DNA from: Orobanche coerulescens
Taxonomy: Eukaryota > Streptophyta > Magnoliopsida > Lamiales > Orobanchaceae
Assembly: GCA_033398695.1 (NCBI GenBank)
Contig: JAWKAU010000044.1
Location: 310,001-374,000, forward strand
Length of the DNA: 64,000 nucleotides
Direction: 5' to 3'
The translations under genes were made by a program, and so were the position numbers. The notes beneath the pieces were generated by a model. It was not told the origin of the DNA, ran no database searches, and was given only the letters and a program-made list of their open reading frames with translations. This document shows positions 11,136-22,510 of this stretch, piece by piece; position 1 is the stretch's first letter; each line of letters begins with the position of its first letter.

Positions 11136-12063
11136 TGTAATACCCCCGATATATTCAGTAATATTACAGCGCCGTAAATGCTTTACATAAGGATTTACAA
11201 GGCTGAAGAATTGAACAGACATTAAAAGGTACTAACGAATGGAAATAACGGAATTAAGATACAACAGTTCTGACCAAATACTGAAAAATACAATTGTTCA
11301 ACAGAAACTTAATAATACATCACCAAATTCAAATTCATCATAAATGACTTCGTACTCAAGTACTTATTGAAATAACCAATAAACAACAGACAAATGAACC
11401 CGGCCGAAACATCACTCTGCACCCTCGTTGTCATGCAGCTCCAGTGGTTGTTTTCCCACTCTCCTGGATCCTGAACATAAACAAAATGTTCACCCCCGAA
11501 GGGGTTAGCACAACGATGCCAGTACAAGTACCACAACATATTATTCATATCTCACGAAGAATAATAACGTAAACGACAAAAATACCAATGAGTCTTCTCC
11601 TACGAGAAACTCATAAATGACATACACAACTGATAATCACAACATGATATCATAACATACACATGGTAATTCCGTCGAACCAGCGTTCACTGCCTAGAAC
11701 CCACGATGATCCCTTCAGACCAACCCGTGGTGGAAAAACCCGTCCGATGATCCAGCGCACGCTAGCATAGATCCCCCGATGATCCCGTCGGACCAACACG
11801 AGGTAGACATACAACAACGACATACATGCATGACAATATGTATAACATCAATACGTAAAACAAATAAGGTACTTGCCTCGATTCGAAGACAAGAACAATA
11901 CTTCCACGAAAACGAACACTCGAAGGTCGTCCCCCTCAATCAATCACGTAACAAGCTCAAACCTTAACAAAAGAAAAATATAGGATTTATCTCACATCGT
12001 ACGAATGTCTAACAATTCGATTTACGGCCAAAAGCTCATAAAATGTAATCTTCCTGAACTTCT

Positions 12064-12279
12064 TAGCGCATGCTAAGTACTCTGTGTAGCGTGCGTTAAG
12101 TCTGCTCGATAGCGCACGCAAACAACAAAGCATAGCGTACGCTAACTATGCATGGTCAGTACTTCACTGATCAGCTGAATGACTCGTTTGATGTCCTAGC
12201 GAACGTTACGTACCAAACATAGCGTACGTTAACCGATGCTCGATAGTGCACGTTAATTTACATAGCTTAGCGTGCGCTA
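12064..12279 (-). repeat. 12-mer array in A 3' LTR, downstream of TATA (4+4)
   Basis: Eight TAGCGNNCGNTA-type 12-mers start at 12064, 12087, 12110 and 12133, then 12197, 12220, 12244 and 12268. Spacing is 23-24 bp within each group of four and 64 bp between groups. For the minus-strand element the array lies about 820 bp downstream of the TATA box. The same set is at 33396-33611 in the other LTR. Confidence 0.9.
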
Positions 12280-13100
12280 ACTGTGCATGGCAGTTCACTA
12301 TTGGGCAGAAGACTGTTCTCATCATGATAAAAACAATGAAATCTTCCGTGATAATTCATGTTACCTCCATGAATATCATGTTCATACGATTATGAATGAT
12401 CTTACGGATAACAACAACTTCGGATTCAAGAATATGTATACTATTATATAACTATATTCCATTTTGACTACAAATCTTCATACGACAATTCGAAAGGCTT
12501 AACGGTTGATATCGACACCTTATATCAATCAAAATTATCATACTGTAGTTGTTTAACATTCCATCTATACTAGATAAATCCTTCCATGATCAATCCCTTA
12601 GATTCATCTAACAATAATGATGTTAAAGTCAAGTCCATGATTGCTATGAAGTCATATACTAGATTTAGATTACCAATGATAGAAGCTTCCTCTACTTGTT
12701 CAATGTAATAAGATTCGAATCATGATGTTCATAATCAAGGTACTTAAGGCCTATTCATCTCAATATTCCAAACATGATGTACTTTGGATAATTTATCCAC
12801 AAAGATCAATATTTGCGAACATGATCATCTTATTCTCCATAACACGAATCTAGAGTTTGAAGATAGAATCAACATACCTTAATATGACGAAATCACTGAA
12901 CCACAAGGTAGAATCCGACTCCGTTTGGTTATGTGCCACTCCAAGGTGTTACTTCTCTTCAATGATCACTCACAAGTGATAACCAATATACAAGGATCAA
13001 TATGATGTGTTCTAAGTGTGTTAGAAGGATTAATATAGCTCTATGGACTCTCAAGAATGAAGAATGGACGAAGGAAATGTAAGCCAAAACGGGTTGTTGT

Positions 13101-13110
13101 CTCATTTATA
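13101..13110 (-). promoter_or_regulatory. TATA box of A 3' LTR
   Basis: Minus-strand TATAAATGAG lies just downstream of the 13132-13355 motif array. The copy in the 5' LTR is at 34430-34439. Confidence 0.6.
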
Positions 13111-13131
13111 ATATTCTGCACTTTAGCTAAT

Positions 13132-13355
13132 TAGCGCACACTAGCATATAATACTTAGCGCACGCTAATAAGCGTTGACTCCAAATCTGTCCAGGTTCGT
13201 CCGCGGGAATCTTATCCGGACCCATGTCCCGGCTGGCGCATGTGCTAGCCGCCTACCTCAATAATTCAGTGTCTAGCGCACGCAATTTCTACATACGTAG
13301 CGTGCGCTAGTAATAGCCGATAGCGCGCATTAAGCTACATTCTTAGCGTGCGCTA
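13132..13355 (-). repeat. 12-mer array in A 3' LTR, upstream of TATA (4+1+2)
   Basis: Motifs start at 13132 and 13156, then a decayed copy near 13234, then a quartet at 13274, 13298, 13321 and 13344 (24, 23 and 23 bp apart). Cores are GCAC, GTGC and GCGC. The motif equivalent to 13298 is the one used by F in the other LTR. Confidence 0.9.
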
Positions 13356-13511
13356 TCACGAGTTTGTATGAGAAAATTTTGCATGTTGTTATACTTAAGT
13401 ACAAGGATGCCAATGCAAGAAATATCATACTCCAATAATCAAAACCACAAATCCAAATAATACAGGGTTTGAATACAGATGAAATACACCGTAATAAATC
13501 CGGATATTACA

Positions 13512-13530
13512 TACTCTCCTACTAAAAAGG
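13512..13530 (-). promoter_or_regulatory. Polypurine tract of element A
   Basis: On the minus strand, a purine-rich run ending AGTAGGAGAGTA abuts the LTR start TGTAATATCC. This fixes the element's orientation as minus. Confidence 0.65.
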
Positions 13531-13546
13531 AGTTTCGTCCCGAAAC

Positions 13547-14325
13547 TCAAGACGAAAATAACTCGGGATATCTGGACTTCATACCAGCTTCCGTTTCCCA
13601 TGTGGCTTCTTCCATTCCGTGATGTGACCATTGAACTTTGACCAAAACGATTGGTTTGTTCCTCAATTGCTTAACTCGACTCTCGAGTATCTTGACCGGT
13701 CTTTCTTCAAATGTCCAATCTTGCGCGACTTCGATCTCGCCGAAATCAATGATATGACTGGGATCCGGTATATACCTCCGTAACTGGGATACGTGGAACA
13801 CGTTATGAACATAGCACAATGACGGCGGCAATGCCAACCTGTATGCCAACTCTCCAACTCTCTCAAGGATCTCAAATGGTCTGATATATCTCGGACTCAG
13901 CTTTCCCTTCCTTCCAAAACGAAAAATTCCTCGAGTAGGAGAAACTTTCAAAAGTACGTGGTCTCCAGTACTAAACTCCAATGGGCGACGACGTACATCT
14001 GCGTAAGATTTCTGGCGACTCTGGGCGGTCAACAGCCTTTCACGAATCAGGGCTATCTTCTCTCGAGTCTGCACGATCAACTCTGGTTCTGTTCCGATCA
14101 AGTCTGATGAATCGTCCCAGCATAGGAGCGATCTGCATCTCCTCCCGTATAATGCCTCGAATGGTGCCATCTTAATGGAAGCATGCCAACTATTGTTGTA
14201 GGTAAATTCAATCAATGGTATATGAACTTCCCAATCGTTTGACCAATCTAAGGCACAAGCCCTCAGCATATCCTCCACCATTTGAATGGTCCTCTCGGAT
14301 TGTCCGTCAGTCTGCGGGTGATAAG
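13547..14325 (-). pseudogene. Element A integrase C-terminal half and chromodomain-like tail
   Basis: Minus-strand frame 14281-13547 carries [26 protein letters not shown]-type sequence, then the GPFEIL-like segment (RPFEILERVGELAYRLALPP), VHNVFHVSQLRRY and the chromodomain-like tail VKVQWSHHGMEEATWE, ending YPELFSS. The catalytic Glu motif SERTIQ is at about 14285-14305 in a frame joined by a shift near 14330, where a few bases are missing compared with G. The domain would bind chromatin and guide integration. Confidence 0.8.
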
Positions 14326-15426
14326 TCAGATCAAGTTCAATTCGGTCCCCAAGGCCTTATGAACTGCTTTCCAAAATTGAGACACAAAACGGCCGTCTCG
14401 ATCAGAAATAATGGTCTTCGGCGTACCATGCAATCGAACTATCTCCGAAATAAATACTCGTGCCAACCTCTCTGGTCCCCACATGTACTTAATGCCTAGA
14501 AAATGAGCTGATTTGGTTAAACGATCAACTATCACCCAAATCATGTTCATTCCTGTCTTGGTTCTCGGCATACTGGTGATAAAGTCCATCGATATGTCCT
14601 CCCACTTACATTCAGGAATTGGGAGCGGCTTCAACATTCCGGCAGGCCGTTGATGCTCGATCTTAAATTGCTGACAAGTCAAGCATTTCGAAACATAGTC
14701 CGCTACATCTTTCTTCATGTTGCCCCACCAGAAATTCTGCTTCAAGTCCTTATACATTTTACTGGTGCCCGGGTGGATAGAATAGGGCGAACTGTGAGCT
14801 TCCTTCATAATCATCTGTTTCAGAACATCGACATCGGGAACGCAGAGTCGGTTCTGAAATCTCAAAACTCCATCATCATGAATTATGAATCCGGGGGCCT
14901 TTCCTTTGATCACTTCATCACGTAACCGAATCATCAGAGGATCATCTGCCTGTCTAGATTTGATTTCTTCGGTTAATGATGAAGTTATTTCCATCACGCA
15001 CAGTTGTCCTTGGACGCTTTGTAACCACACTTCAATTCCTTCTCGAATCATCTCTCGTTGAAGGCTAAGTTGGGAGGTCAGAGTCTCCAGCATCTGAATA
15101 GAAATAGGCTTGTGGCTGAGTGCATCGGCCACTACATTCGCTTTGCCTGGATGATACAAAATCTCCAAGTCATAGTCCTTAATCAGTTCTAACCATTGTC
15201 TTTGCTGCATGTTCAACTCTTTCTGACTGAAGATGTTCTTGAGACTCTTGTGATCCGTAAAGATCTGACAGTGAGTCCCGTACAGATAATGCCTCCAAAT
15301 CTTCAAAGCAAAAACTACTGCTGCTAGCTCCAAATCATGTGTTGGGTAATTCACTTCATAAGGTTTCAGCTGTCGCGACGCATAAGCGATCACCTTGTCA
15401 TTCTGCATCAATACGCACCCGAGTCA
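14326..15426 (-). pseudogene. Element A RNase H and integrase N-terminal half
   Basis: The minus-strand frame runs from 15411 down to 14326. RNase H pieces are [21 protein letters not shown] and [15 protein letters not shown], then [12 protein letters not shown]. The integrase zinc domain has [17 protein letters not shown] and [14 protein letters not shown] with His and Cys residues intact. The first two catalytic Asp residues lie in [10 protein letters not shown] and [13 protein letters not shown]. Two adjacent in-frame stops, TAA TGA at 15424-15429, separate it from the RT segment. Confidence 0.85.
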
Positions 15427-15926
15427 TTAGTTCGAAGCATCAGTGTAAACTATAAATCCCCCAGTTCCCTGTGGAAGTGATAGAATTGGTGCCATCGTCA
15501 ATCTCTTATTTAACTCATCAAAACTAGTCTGACACGACTCATTCCACTCAAACTTTTGAGTTTTCTGCAGGAGTCGAGTAAGTGGGCGGGAAATTTTAGA
15601 AAACCCTTCCACGAATCGACGATAATACCCAGCAAGTCCTGAGAAGCTTCGGACTTCTTTCACGTTCTTTGGAGGTTTCCAATCCATAATTGCTTCGATT
15701 TTCTGAGGGTCTACTCGGACTACTTTAGCTGATACTACATGGCCGAGGAACATTACTTCCTTCAGCCAAAATTCACACTTAGAGAGTTTGGCATACAGTT
15801 GCTCGCTTCTCAAAAGTTTTAATACAATTCGCAAATGCTGCGCATGTTCTTCCAGGTTCTTAGAATATACCAGAATGTCATCAATGAACACGACCACAAA
15901 TTTATCCAAATATTCGATGAACACTC
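15427..15926 (-). pseudogene. Element A reverse transcriptase, C-terminal part
   Basis: From the B insertion point at 15926 the minus strand reads [21 protein letters not shown] with intact FIDD catalytic Asps. [17 protein letters not shown] and [19 protein letters not shown] follow, then the RNase H start VYTDASN before the double stop. It joins in frame with LMNRV at 29943 on the other side of B, allowing for the CACTC duplication. Confidence 0.85.
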
Positions 15927-17117
15927 TGTTGTTGCCCAAAATATTTATCCGAAGATTAATACTGCTGGAAGACGGACAACAAACAACAATTTGCGGGAGC
16001 ACTTCCAAGAGAAAATGAATAAACACTAGATTTGTCGGGTTTGTTAGGCCCGGGCTTGAATGCTCTCGCGAGATGTTATTAATATAAATATTCGTGGATA
16101 CAAGTATTAATGTGAGAAATCTAAATACAATGAGTGTAAAAAGACTCTGTTAATCCGACTCTTGAGCGAAGCTCGGTGTTCTTCGTCTCTGCCGATCGTC
16201 TGCTGTATGAGAGAGGCCGAGAGAAGAAGTACCGAAAGATAGCTGTTGCCAAGAGTTGGAGAAGCCAAGTGCTGTGAGGAATCTCGTGGGAATGCAGAGA
16301 ATGCTTGTTCCTTGAGTAAAAATCCGAGTGCAGGGTGTTTTGAGAGTCAGAATCTCGGTCCTTGGACAAGTGCTGGGAGCCTTGTATATATAGTGGCAGC
16401 CGAGTCTTGTCCTCTGGCGGGCGATCGCCTTCCGGCCATTATAATAATGGGGCGATCGTCTGCCGGCCAACATTATAATGGGGCGATCACACGGGCTGTC
16501 GGGCAAAAGTCCAAAGTAGATGCTGGCAGTCTGCCTAAAGTCCAAGGCTACAGCCGGCAGCCAGCTGGGCGGTCCAATGAGGAGCCAGCACGCGTCCGGG
16601 GTCACTGTCACATGCGGTTCTACTGACAACTTTCGGCGGGCTTGTCGGCTGGTGGAAAGATTCTGCCAGGCTGTGGTCAACGATCCGTGATATGCGGATC
16701 TTGTCTCGGCTCTTGCACGTGGTGTCTGTCCTGAGGCTCGACCTTTGCCGACTGGATGGCTATCGGCATGATGCGGTCGTCTCTAGCTGGTCACTGAGGG
16801 TCGTCATCGGCCAGTCGCTGAGGGTCGGCATCGGTTGGTTACCAAGGGTCGGTCGGCAGGTGCCGAGAGATGATCGTCCGCTAGTCGGTCGCCAGGAGTC
16901 GGTCCCCAAGTACCGAGAGACGATCGTATTTGATGTCGATCGCTCGGCACCGGGACTTATCCTGGGACCTTTGGTTGGCCGATTTATGCTGTCTGCGGGG
17001 CTAAGGCTAGATTGCTAGGTTTCTGGTCGGCAGTTCTGCCTCGGCTGCTCGGCAGTGGCTAGGTCGCCCGATCTCCGAGGCGATCGCCGGTCGGAGAGTA
17101 TAATTATCGACACAACA
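15927..17117 (-). repeat. Element B 3' LTR (1191 bp)
   Basis: It begins TGTTGTTGCCC on the plus strand and ends CGACACAACA. The minus-strand TATA candidate is TATATATAC at 16384-16392. The distal half is rich in GATCG and GGTCGG words. It is nearly identical to 19388-20266 plus 29628-29937. Confidence 0.9.
16384..16392 (-). promoter_or_regulatory. TATA box of B 3' LTR
   Basis: TATATATAC on the minus strand; the matching copy in the 5' LTR is at 19845-19853. It is the only good core-promoter candidate in this LTR. Confidence 0.5.
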
Positions 17118-17127
17118 ATTTCCCCCC
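17118..17127 (-). promoter_or_regulatory. Polypurine tract of element B
   Basis: GGGGGGAAAT on the minus strand abuts the LTR start TGTTGTG, which orients B as minus. Confidence 0.75.
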
Positions 17128-18030
17128 AGCTTGCTCCTATGTTGTAGACACGGGGCGAGGTGGCTCTTGCTGGCGATCGTGTAGGATGAGTACAGGCGAT
17201 CTTGTTGAGCTGACTTAGGATTCGGACTTGGGCTATCATGGTCGATTGGCTAGCTATCTTTCGGTGTTGTACCTGCAAAAAACAACATTGGCCTATCCCC
17301 CTCGGAAACTTGATGGTTTCGCTTGTTTGAGGAATCGTGCACAGTCGCGGAGTTCGATGGACCGACTCCATGACCGTGTCTTGATGCGCGAAGACATTGA
17401 GTGTCTCGTGACTCACTTTATTATGAGGGTCCTCTGTTAGGCTGCGCCTCGCCTCGTATTTAAACGAAGGGCGTGCGGTCTCGGTCTAGAGGAGTCCTTG
17501 CACGGGCCAGTGTCGGATGAATCAACTCCACGCCCGCGGCTTGTTTAGCTCTGCTTCCACCTCGGCCCACCATGAAGATGGCGAACCTCGACGGTGTACG
17601 TTGAGACGGGGGTTGTGGCATGTGTCGCATTGTCCGGGTGCATCATGTTTAGATGGTGAACCTTGAGGGCGCGCGATCGTGTCCACTGATTAATTTTGGA
17701 GGGCCCTCAGACTACGCCGGCCTCGTATTTAAACGAAGGGCGGGCGATCTCGGCCGAAAGGGACCTTGCATGGCCGAAGCAGCCGGTTCCATCGACTACC
17801 AGGACCATGGCTTTGTGATGTGCGGTGGAGGCGATCGCGAGCCTTAGTCCGTCATGTTAGATGCTGGACTGTAGATGGCGATCGTGTCCTCCGGGTTGCT
17901 GATGATGTAGCGTGATGATGGCGATCGGGCTGGAAGACTGGAGATCATCGCTCGGCTGCCGATCGCTTTATTCGTAGGTCGATATCGGCGATCGGGCGGG
18001 AGATCGTCGTTCGGGCGCCGATCGCGTTGC
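17128..18030 (-). other. Element B 3' untranslated internal region
   Basis: About 900 bp between the gag remnant and the polypurine tract. I see no conserved protein. CCTCGTATTTAAACGAAGGG and two further bases are repeated at 17452-17473 and 17721-17742, 269 bp apart, within a weakly conserved duplication. The sequence is rich in GCGATCG words. Confidence 0.6.
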
Positions 18031-19260
18031 TCACAGGCTAAGAAGAAATCTTTGCCTGGCCAGAAAGTCTGCGGATCTAGCCCGGAAGGCTGCGTAGGTC
18101 GTGGGTTGGCTTTTCGTGAGATGCCTGAACATAGGCGAAAATCCATTGAATCCTGCTAGGACCGTGTGGAGGGCGATCTCATCGCTTACGGGCTCGCCGT
18201 TGAGGATGATCTCGTCCACTCAGTCGATGTAGTCCGAGTCGTACTCTTCTTCTCCCTGCTTGATTTGCATCATGCGAAGGGGACCTTCTGGCTGGGCGAC
18301 CCTAGTGGCGAAGTACTCCGTGAAGACGTGCACCAACTGGTTAAAGGAGCCAATGGACCGAGGCGGCAGTAAGGTGTACCACCTGTACGCGAGGTCGTCC
18401 AGCGTCATAGGGAACATTCGACACCGGGTCGCGTCTGATGCCCCACACCCGGTCATTTAGATGTTGAACTTGCTCAGGTGTGTTTGGGGGTCCGATCGCC
18501 CATCGTACAAGGGTGTTTGAGGGGGAGCGATCTTATGCTGCACGGGGGAGAGCTCGATGTCGATCGCGAGCGGCTCGCTTGGATCGGCGATCGTCTTCAT
18601 GGCGCTTGCCCTGGATTGCAGGAGCGCCTTCATGTCGTCGAGCTGACGTTGCAGTGCGGCAATCGCCGTGGCTCGGCTGCTCGCTGATCGGCTTTGGGAG
18701 CGGGAGCCGAGGCGATCGTGTACCGATCTCCGGACTCCGCTGCTGCCGGCCTCGGCTATTTGGCGAGGGGGAGCCAGACGGCTGGGCTGCCTTCTGGGAG
18801 TCGGGTAGGCCGAGCTCCTGGTGACGGACTCAAATTCCATCGTCTCATAGCTGGGGCCGGACTGCCCCGGTCGCCAGGTCGGGTCACTGCCCAGGCGATC
18901 GAAGACAGAGGTGCCCCGGCTGGCGAGCGCCTCTTCTTGCGGACGAGAGCCTCCTGGCGATCGCTCGGCCAGTAACGCCTTGATCTTCCGCTTGGACTTC
19001 CGGCGGACGGCCGAGGGGGTGATAGCAGGAGGCGCGTCGAGAGCACTCCGTCGCTCCTGTAGGACGGCCATGACCTCGTCGATCTGTTCCTTGGTTCGGA
19101 GCTGATCGAGGGAGAGGCTTGGGCCGCCGTCCAGGGACGGGATCGAGCGTCTCTGACCGCGACGGCTACCTTCCACCATCGGCTATGGCTCGGACTGAGA
19201 CGGAACGAGGTGTGTGGCCGGCTGGCCAGTGGCTTTCTTCGACGCGGAGGCGGAAGACAT
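18031..19260 (-). pseudogene. Element B gag, Tat/Ogre-like, with four nonsense codons
   Basis: One minus-strand frame from ATG at 19260 continues to about 18031 but is cut by stops at 19180-19182, 18457-18459, 18217-18219 and just before 18031. It has a basic, Ser/Arg-rich N-terminal part and a predicted coiled segment (AALQRQLDDMKALLQSR). The retrotransposon gag core follows: GASDATRCRMFPMTL, then LAYRWYTLLPPRSIGSFNQL. The W and the PPxSIGSF pattern are typical of the Tat/Ogre/Athila gag. Frame and order are kept, so the damage is point mutation, several of it C-to-T. No zinc knuckle was found. Confidence 0.75.
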
Positions 19261-19365
19261 GATTTCTGACAGATTTCTTTGAAGCGCAGTGAGTGTCACT
19301 TCAAGTATATGCCCCGAGAACAGTGAGTGTTCTTCGAGACGGTAAGAAAAAATTTGAGGGTTAGA

Positions 19366-19387
19366 GGCCCCTCCTTCTAGCGCCAAT
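19366..19387 (-). promoter_or_regulatory. Putative primer binding site of element B
   Basis: Directly inside the 5' LTR end, the minus strand reads ATTGGCGCTAGAAGGAGGG. A TGGCGC start is common for primer sites in Tat-type plant elements. The exact tRNA cannot be named from sequence alone. Confidence 0.55.
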
Positions 19388-20266
19388 TGTTGTTGCCCAA
19401 AATATTTATCCGAAGATTAATACTGCTGGAAGACGGACAACAAACAACAATTTGCGGGAGCACTTCCAAGAGAAAATGAATAAACACTAGATTCGCCGGG
19501 TTTGTTAGGCCCGAGCTTGAATGCTCTCGCGAGATGTTATTAATACAAATATTCGTGGATACAAGTATTAATGTGAGAAATCTAAATACAATGAGTGTAA
19601 AAAGACTCTGTTAATCCGGCTCTTGAGCGAAGCTCGGTGTTCTTCATCTCTGCCGATCGTCTGCTGTATGAGAGAGGTCGAGAGAAGAAGTACCGAAAGA
19701 TAGCTGTTGCCAAGAGTTGGAGAAGCCAAGTGCTGTGAGGAATCTCGTGGGAATGCAGAGAATGCTTGTTCCTTGAGTAAAAATCCGAGTGCAGGGTGTT
19801 TTGAGAGTCAGAATCTCGGTCCTTGGACAAGTGCTGGGAGCCTTGTATATATAGTGGCAGCCGAGTCTTGTCCTCTGGCGGGCTATCGCCTTCCGGCCAT
19901 TATAATAATGGGGCGATCGTCTGCCGGCCAACATTATAATGGGACGATCACACGGGCTGTCGGGCAAAAGTCCAAAGTAGATGCTGGCAGTCTGCCTAAA
20001 GTCCAAGGCTACAGTGGCGGCCCGGTGGCGGTCAATGAGGAGCCAAAGACGCGTCCGGGGTCACTGTCACATGCGGTCCTACTGACAACTTTCGGCGGGC
20101 TTGTCGGCTGGTGGAAAGATTCTGCCAGGCTGTGGTCAACGATCCGTGATATGCGGATGTTGTCTCGGCTCTTGCACGTGGTGTCTGTCCTGAGGCTCGG
20201 CCTTTGGTGACTGGATGGCTATCGGCATGATGCGGTCGTCTCTAGCTGGTCACTGAGGGTCGTCAT
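19388..20266 (-). repeat. Element B 5' LTR, segment 1
   Basis: It starts TGTTGTTGCCC and matches 15927 onward closely. It is interrupted after GTCAT at 20262-20266 by G and resumes at 29623. It has a minus-strand TATA candidate at 19845-19853. Confidence 0.9.
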
Positions 20267-20789
20267 TGTAATATCCGTGTTTTCTATTTTCGGTAATTTC
20301 TATTTTTGGTGTATGTTCGTTTCGGACAGCTCGCTTAGCGCCGTTTTGGGATTCTGAATCTATTTTGTTCTTGGAGTTTTTCCGTCTGGTCGAGTTTCGA
20401 GGATGTTTTTGCATAATTTCATCTTGAATTATATCTTGCCGCATGTACGTTCGATTCTCGTAAAACTTGTTCGTTTTCGTTGTTTCTCGATTCGTATAAG
20501 TTTGTATGGTTGAGTTGGTCATGTTGAAACTTTCGGTTTGTTAATCCGACGTTGTATCGCGATTTTTCGGGCACTTGGGCCGTTCTTGTAATTTTCATAA
20601 GTTTGGGGAATCTCGCTTTATTTGCTTCGTTTCAGACTCTCTAGTGATCGAGATTATATTCTCTTTCAACGCTCAACTTTGTCATCTTTATTATTACATG
20701 TTTATGTTTCCGGATTCGGGTCTTGCTTCGTATTTCGGCACTTTTGTCTTTGTTAGCGGATGTCTTGTGCGTCTTGACTGCTTGCTGAG

Positions 20790-21061
20790 TAGCGCACGCT
20801 ACTCGGACTTACTGCGTGCGCTATCACCGTGTGGTTAGCGACGCTAACACGGGTCCGTAGCGCGCTAACGATTTCGTGGTATGACGGTAGGCTCGATGTT
20901 TAGATCTTGGACCGAGTAGCGCACGCTAATTGAGTTAACGCACGCTAATTCTAATATTAGCGCACGCTAACCATGTCGGCTTGCGACGCTAATCGGCGGA
21001 CGATATGCACTGTTCTCCACGCCCGTTAGCGCACGCTAATGCTTGTGCGTAGCGTGCGCTA
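20790..21061 (+). repeat. 12-mer array in G 5' LTR
   Basis: About ten TAGC-NNNN-GCTA motifs, ending with a pair whose last copy starts at 21050, 22 bp before TATAAATAG. Several copies have lost two core bases (for example TAGCGACGCTA and TAGCGCGCTA) compared with the 3' LTR copy at 27903-28190. Confidence 0.85.
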
Positions 21062-21071
21062 AGACATTTTA

Positions 21072-21080
21072 TATAAATAG
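21072..21080 (+). promoter_or_regulatory. TATA box of G 5' LTR
   Basis: TATAAATAG lies one array step (22 bp) after the last 12-mer. The matching box is at 28202-28210 in the 3' LTR. Confidence 0.7.
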
Positions 21081-21704
21081 GCAATGATCAACTTCGTCAT
21101 TTTTCCTTCATTTCTTATCCTTCTCGGCTTTGAGCGATTCCAGGCGAGGGTTAGGGCCGATTCCGACTGTAGATCATCATCCACTACCACCGTGCATTCC
21201 TTGCGTGAATTCCTCAAGTTCCTAATCACTTTCCACCATCCGAATCAAGGTAAAAATTCCCAAAACCCTTGTTTTGATATTTTGGGGGAATTTTGGGGAT
21301 TTCTTGAGATTTGACTCTTTTAGTCCGAATTATTACTGGGTTATCGCTAGACTTCGATCGTGTACTTGTAATCCTTCATTTTATTGATGATTTGTGGTTT
21401 TAAACTCCAAGTTCTCCATTGTTCGTCACTTATAGTCGACGATACCCAAGTTATGTTCGACTAAGGGTTGCAGCGGGTAGAACTAGGATGTAATCCATCA
21501 TTTTCATAGTTTTAAGATTTGTTGTTCATCGTTATTGTGTTAGGATCGGATTTGTGAAGGTTATTCGGGCCAAAACCTTTCCGTTCTCCGTTTTCCTTCA
21601 CGTCGTATTAATCAGGCAAGTACATGTATTATAATTCATTATGTGTGTACGGATTGATGTGAATGATGTAAACTGTATTATTGAATAAATGTGATGGTTA
21701 CTCT

Positions 21705-21922
21705 TCCACCTGGGGATGGCATGTGGCCTCTGGGGGCCGATACTAATGGGTACGGCCACGGAAGTGGGCTTGGGTGCGTGTGTTGATGTTCTTCCACCTG
21801 GGGACGGTTCGACGGGACCTCTGGGGGCCGATACTAATGGGTACGGCCGCGGAAGTGGTTTCTCACCTGGGGACGGTCCGACGGGACCTCTGGGGACCGA
21901 TACTAATGGGTACGGTCGCGAG
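21705..21922 (+). repeat. Three-unit GC-rich repeat in G 5' LTR
   Basis: Units of 63-88 bp start near CACCTGGGGAYGG and contain GGGRCCGATACTAATGGGTA. The same three units occur at about 28836-29053 in the 3' LTR, so the repeat predates this insertion. Confidence 0.8.
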
Positions 21923-22499
21923 TTACCAAGCGTGGATAATTGTGATGTGGAAAACTTGTTGATATACTGTTTTGGTGTTAATGTGATATTCCGGAATATT
22001 GATTTTCAAAAATGATTTTTCTAACGATTTGTTTGCGTTGAATCGTGTATATATATAATGCTGTGTAATTGTGTACTTGCACTAGCTATTCGAATGCTAA
22101 CCCCTTAAATGGGGGAAATGCGTCTTATGCATTTCAGGTACTGGTCGAGCTGAGGAGCTGGCACGGGATGCGCATACAAAGAATGGGTTGGCATGATGAT
22201 GTGACTCGAGTCTGTATTTTTATGTTTTGTCATTGCATTTGTCGAGTACCGGAGTTAGACTGTTTACTTTGAAACTTGGTTTAAGTCCCCTGCGTGGGCA
22301 ATGAATTGGATTTATCTTATGTTCATGTACTCCGTTAAAATGTTTTGTCCGAGGCCACGACCTTACTTATTATTATTTTTTTTTTGAGTGCATCATTTGG
22401 GATTATATTGTGGTTTATGTGTCATGTGTTAGCCTGGTAGACCTCACGATGGTTCTACGGCGTGTAATGTCCCATTTGTGAATTGGGGTGTTACATTTG

Positions 22500-22510
22500 T
22501 GGTATCAGAG
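22500..22510 (+). promoter_or_regulatory. Primer binding site of G (tRNA-Met)
   Basis: TGGTATCAGAG lies four bases after the LTR end and matches the 3' end of initiator tRNA-Met, the usual minus-strand primer of chromoviruses and many copia elements. Confidence 0.85.

Larger units (their letters stand above)
11136..13511 (-). repeat. Element A 3' LTR (2376 bp)
   Basis: On the plus strand it begins TGTAATACCCCC and ends GGATATTACA. The polypurine tract lies to its right, so this is the 3' LTR of a minus-strand element. It contains two arrays of the TAGC-NNNN-GCTA motif (12064-12279 and 13132-13355) and a minus-strand TATAAATGAG box (13101-13110). No gene is seen. Confidence 0.9.
20267..22495 (+). 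repeat. Element G 5' LTR (2229 bp)
   Basis: It starts TGTAATATCCG and ends GGGTGTTACA. It contains a 12-mer array (20790-21061), TATAAATAG at 21072-21080 and three imperfect units of a CACCTGGGGACGG repeat at about 21705-21922. Differences from the 3' LTR concentrate in 20745-21080 and centre on CAG/CTG triplets. Confidence 0.92.

Noticed and set aside
16246..16680. Overlapping frames of 126-176 codons in B LTR
   Set aside because: They are present on both strands of a GC-rich LTR with no motif. Chance frames.
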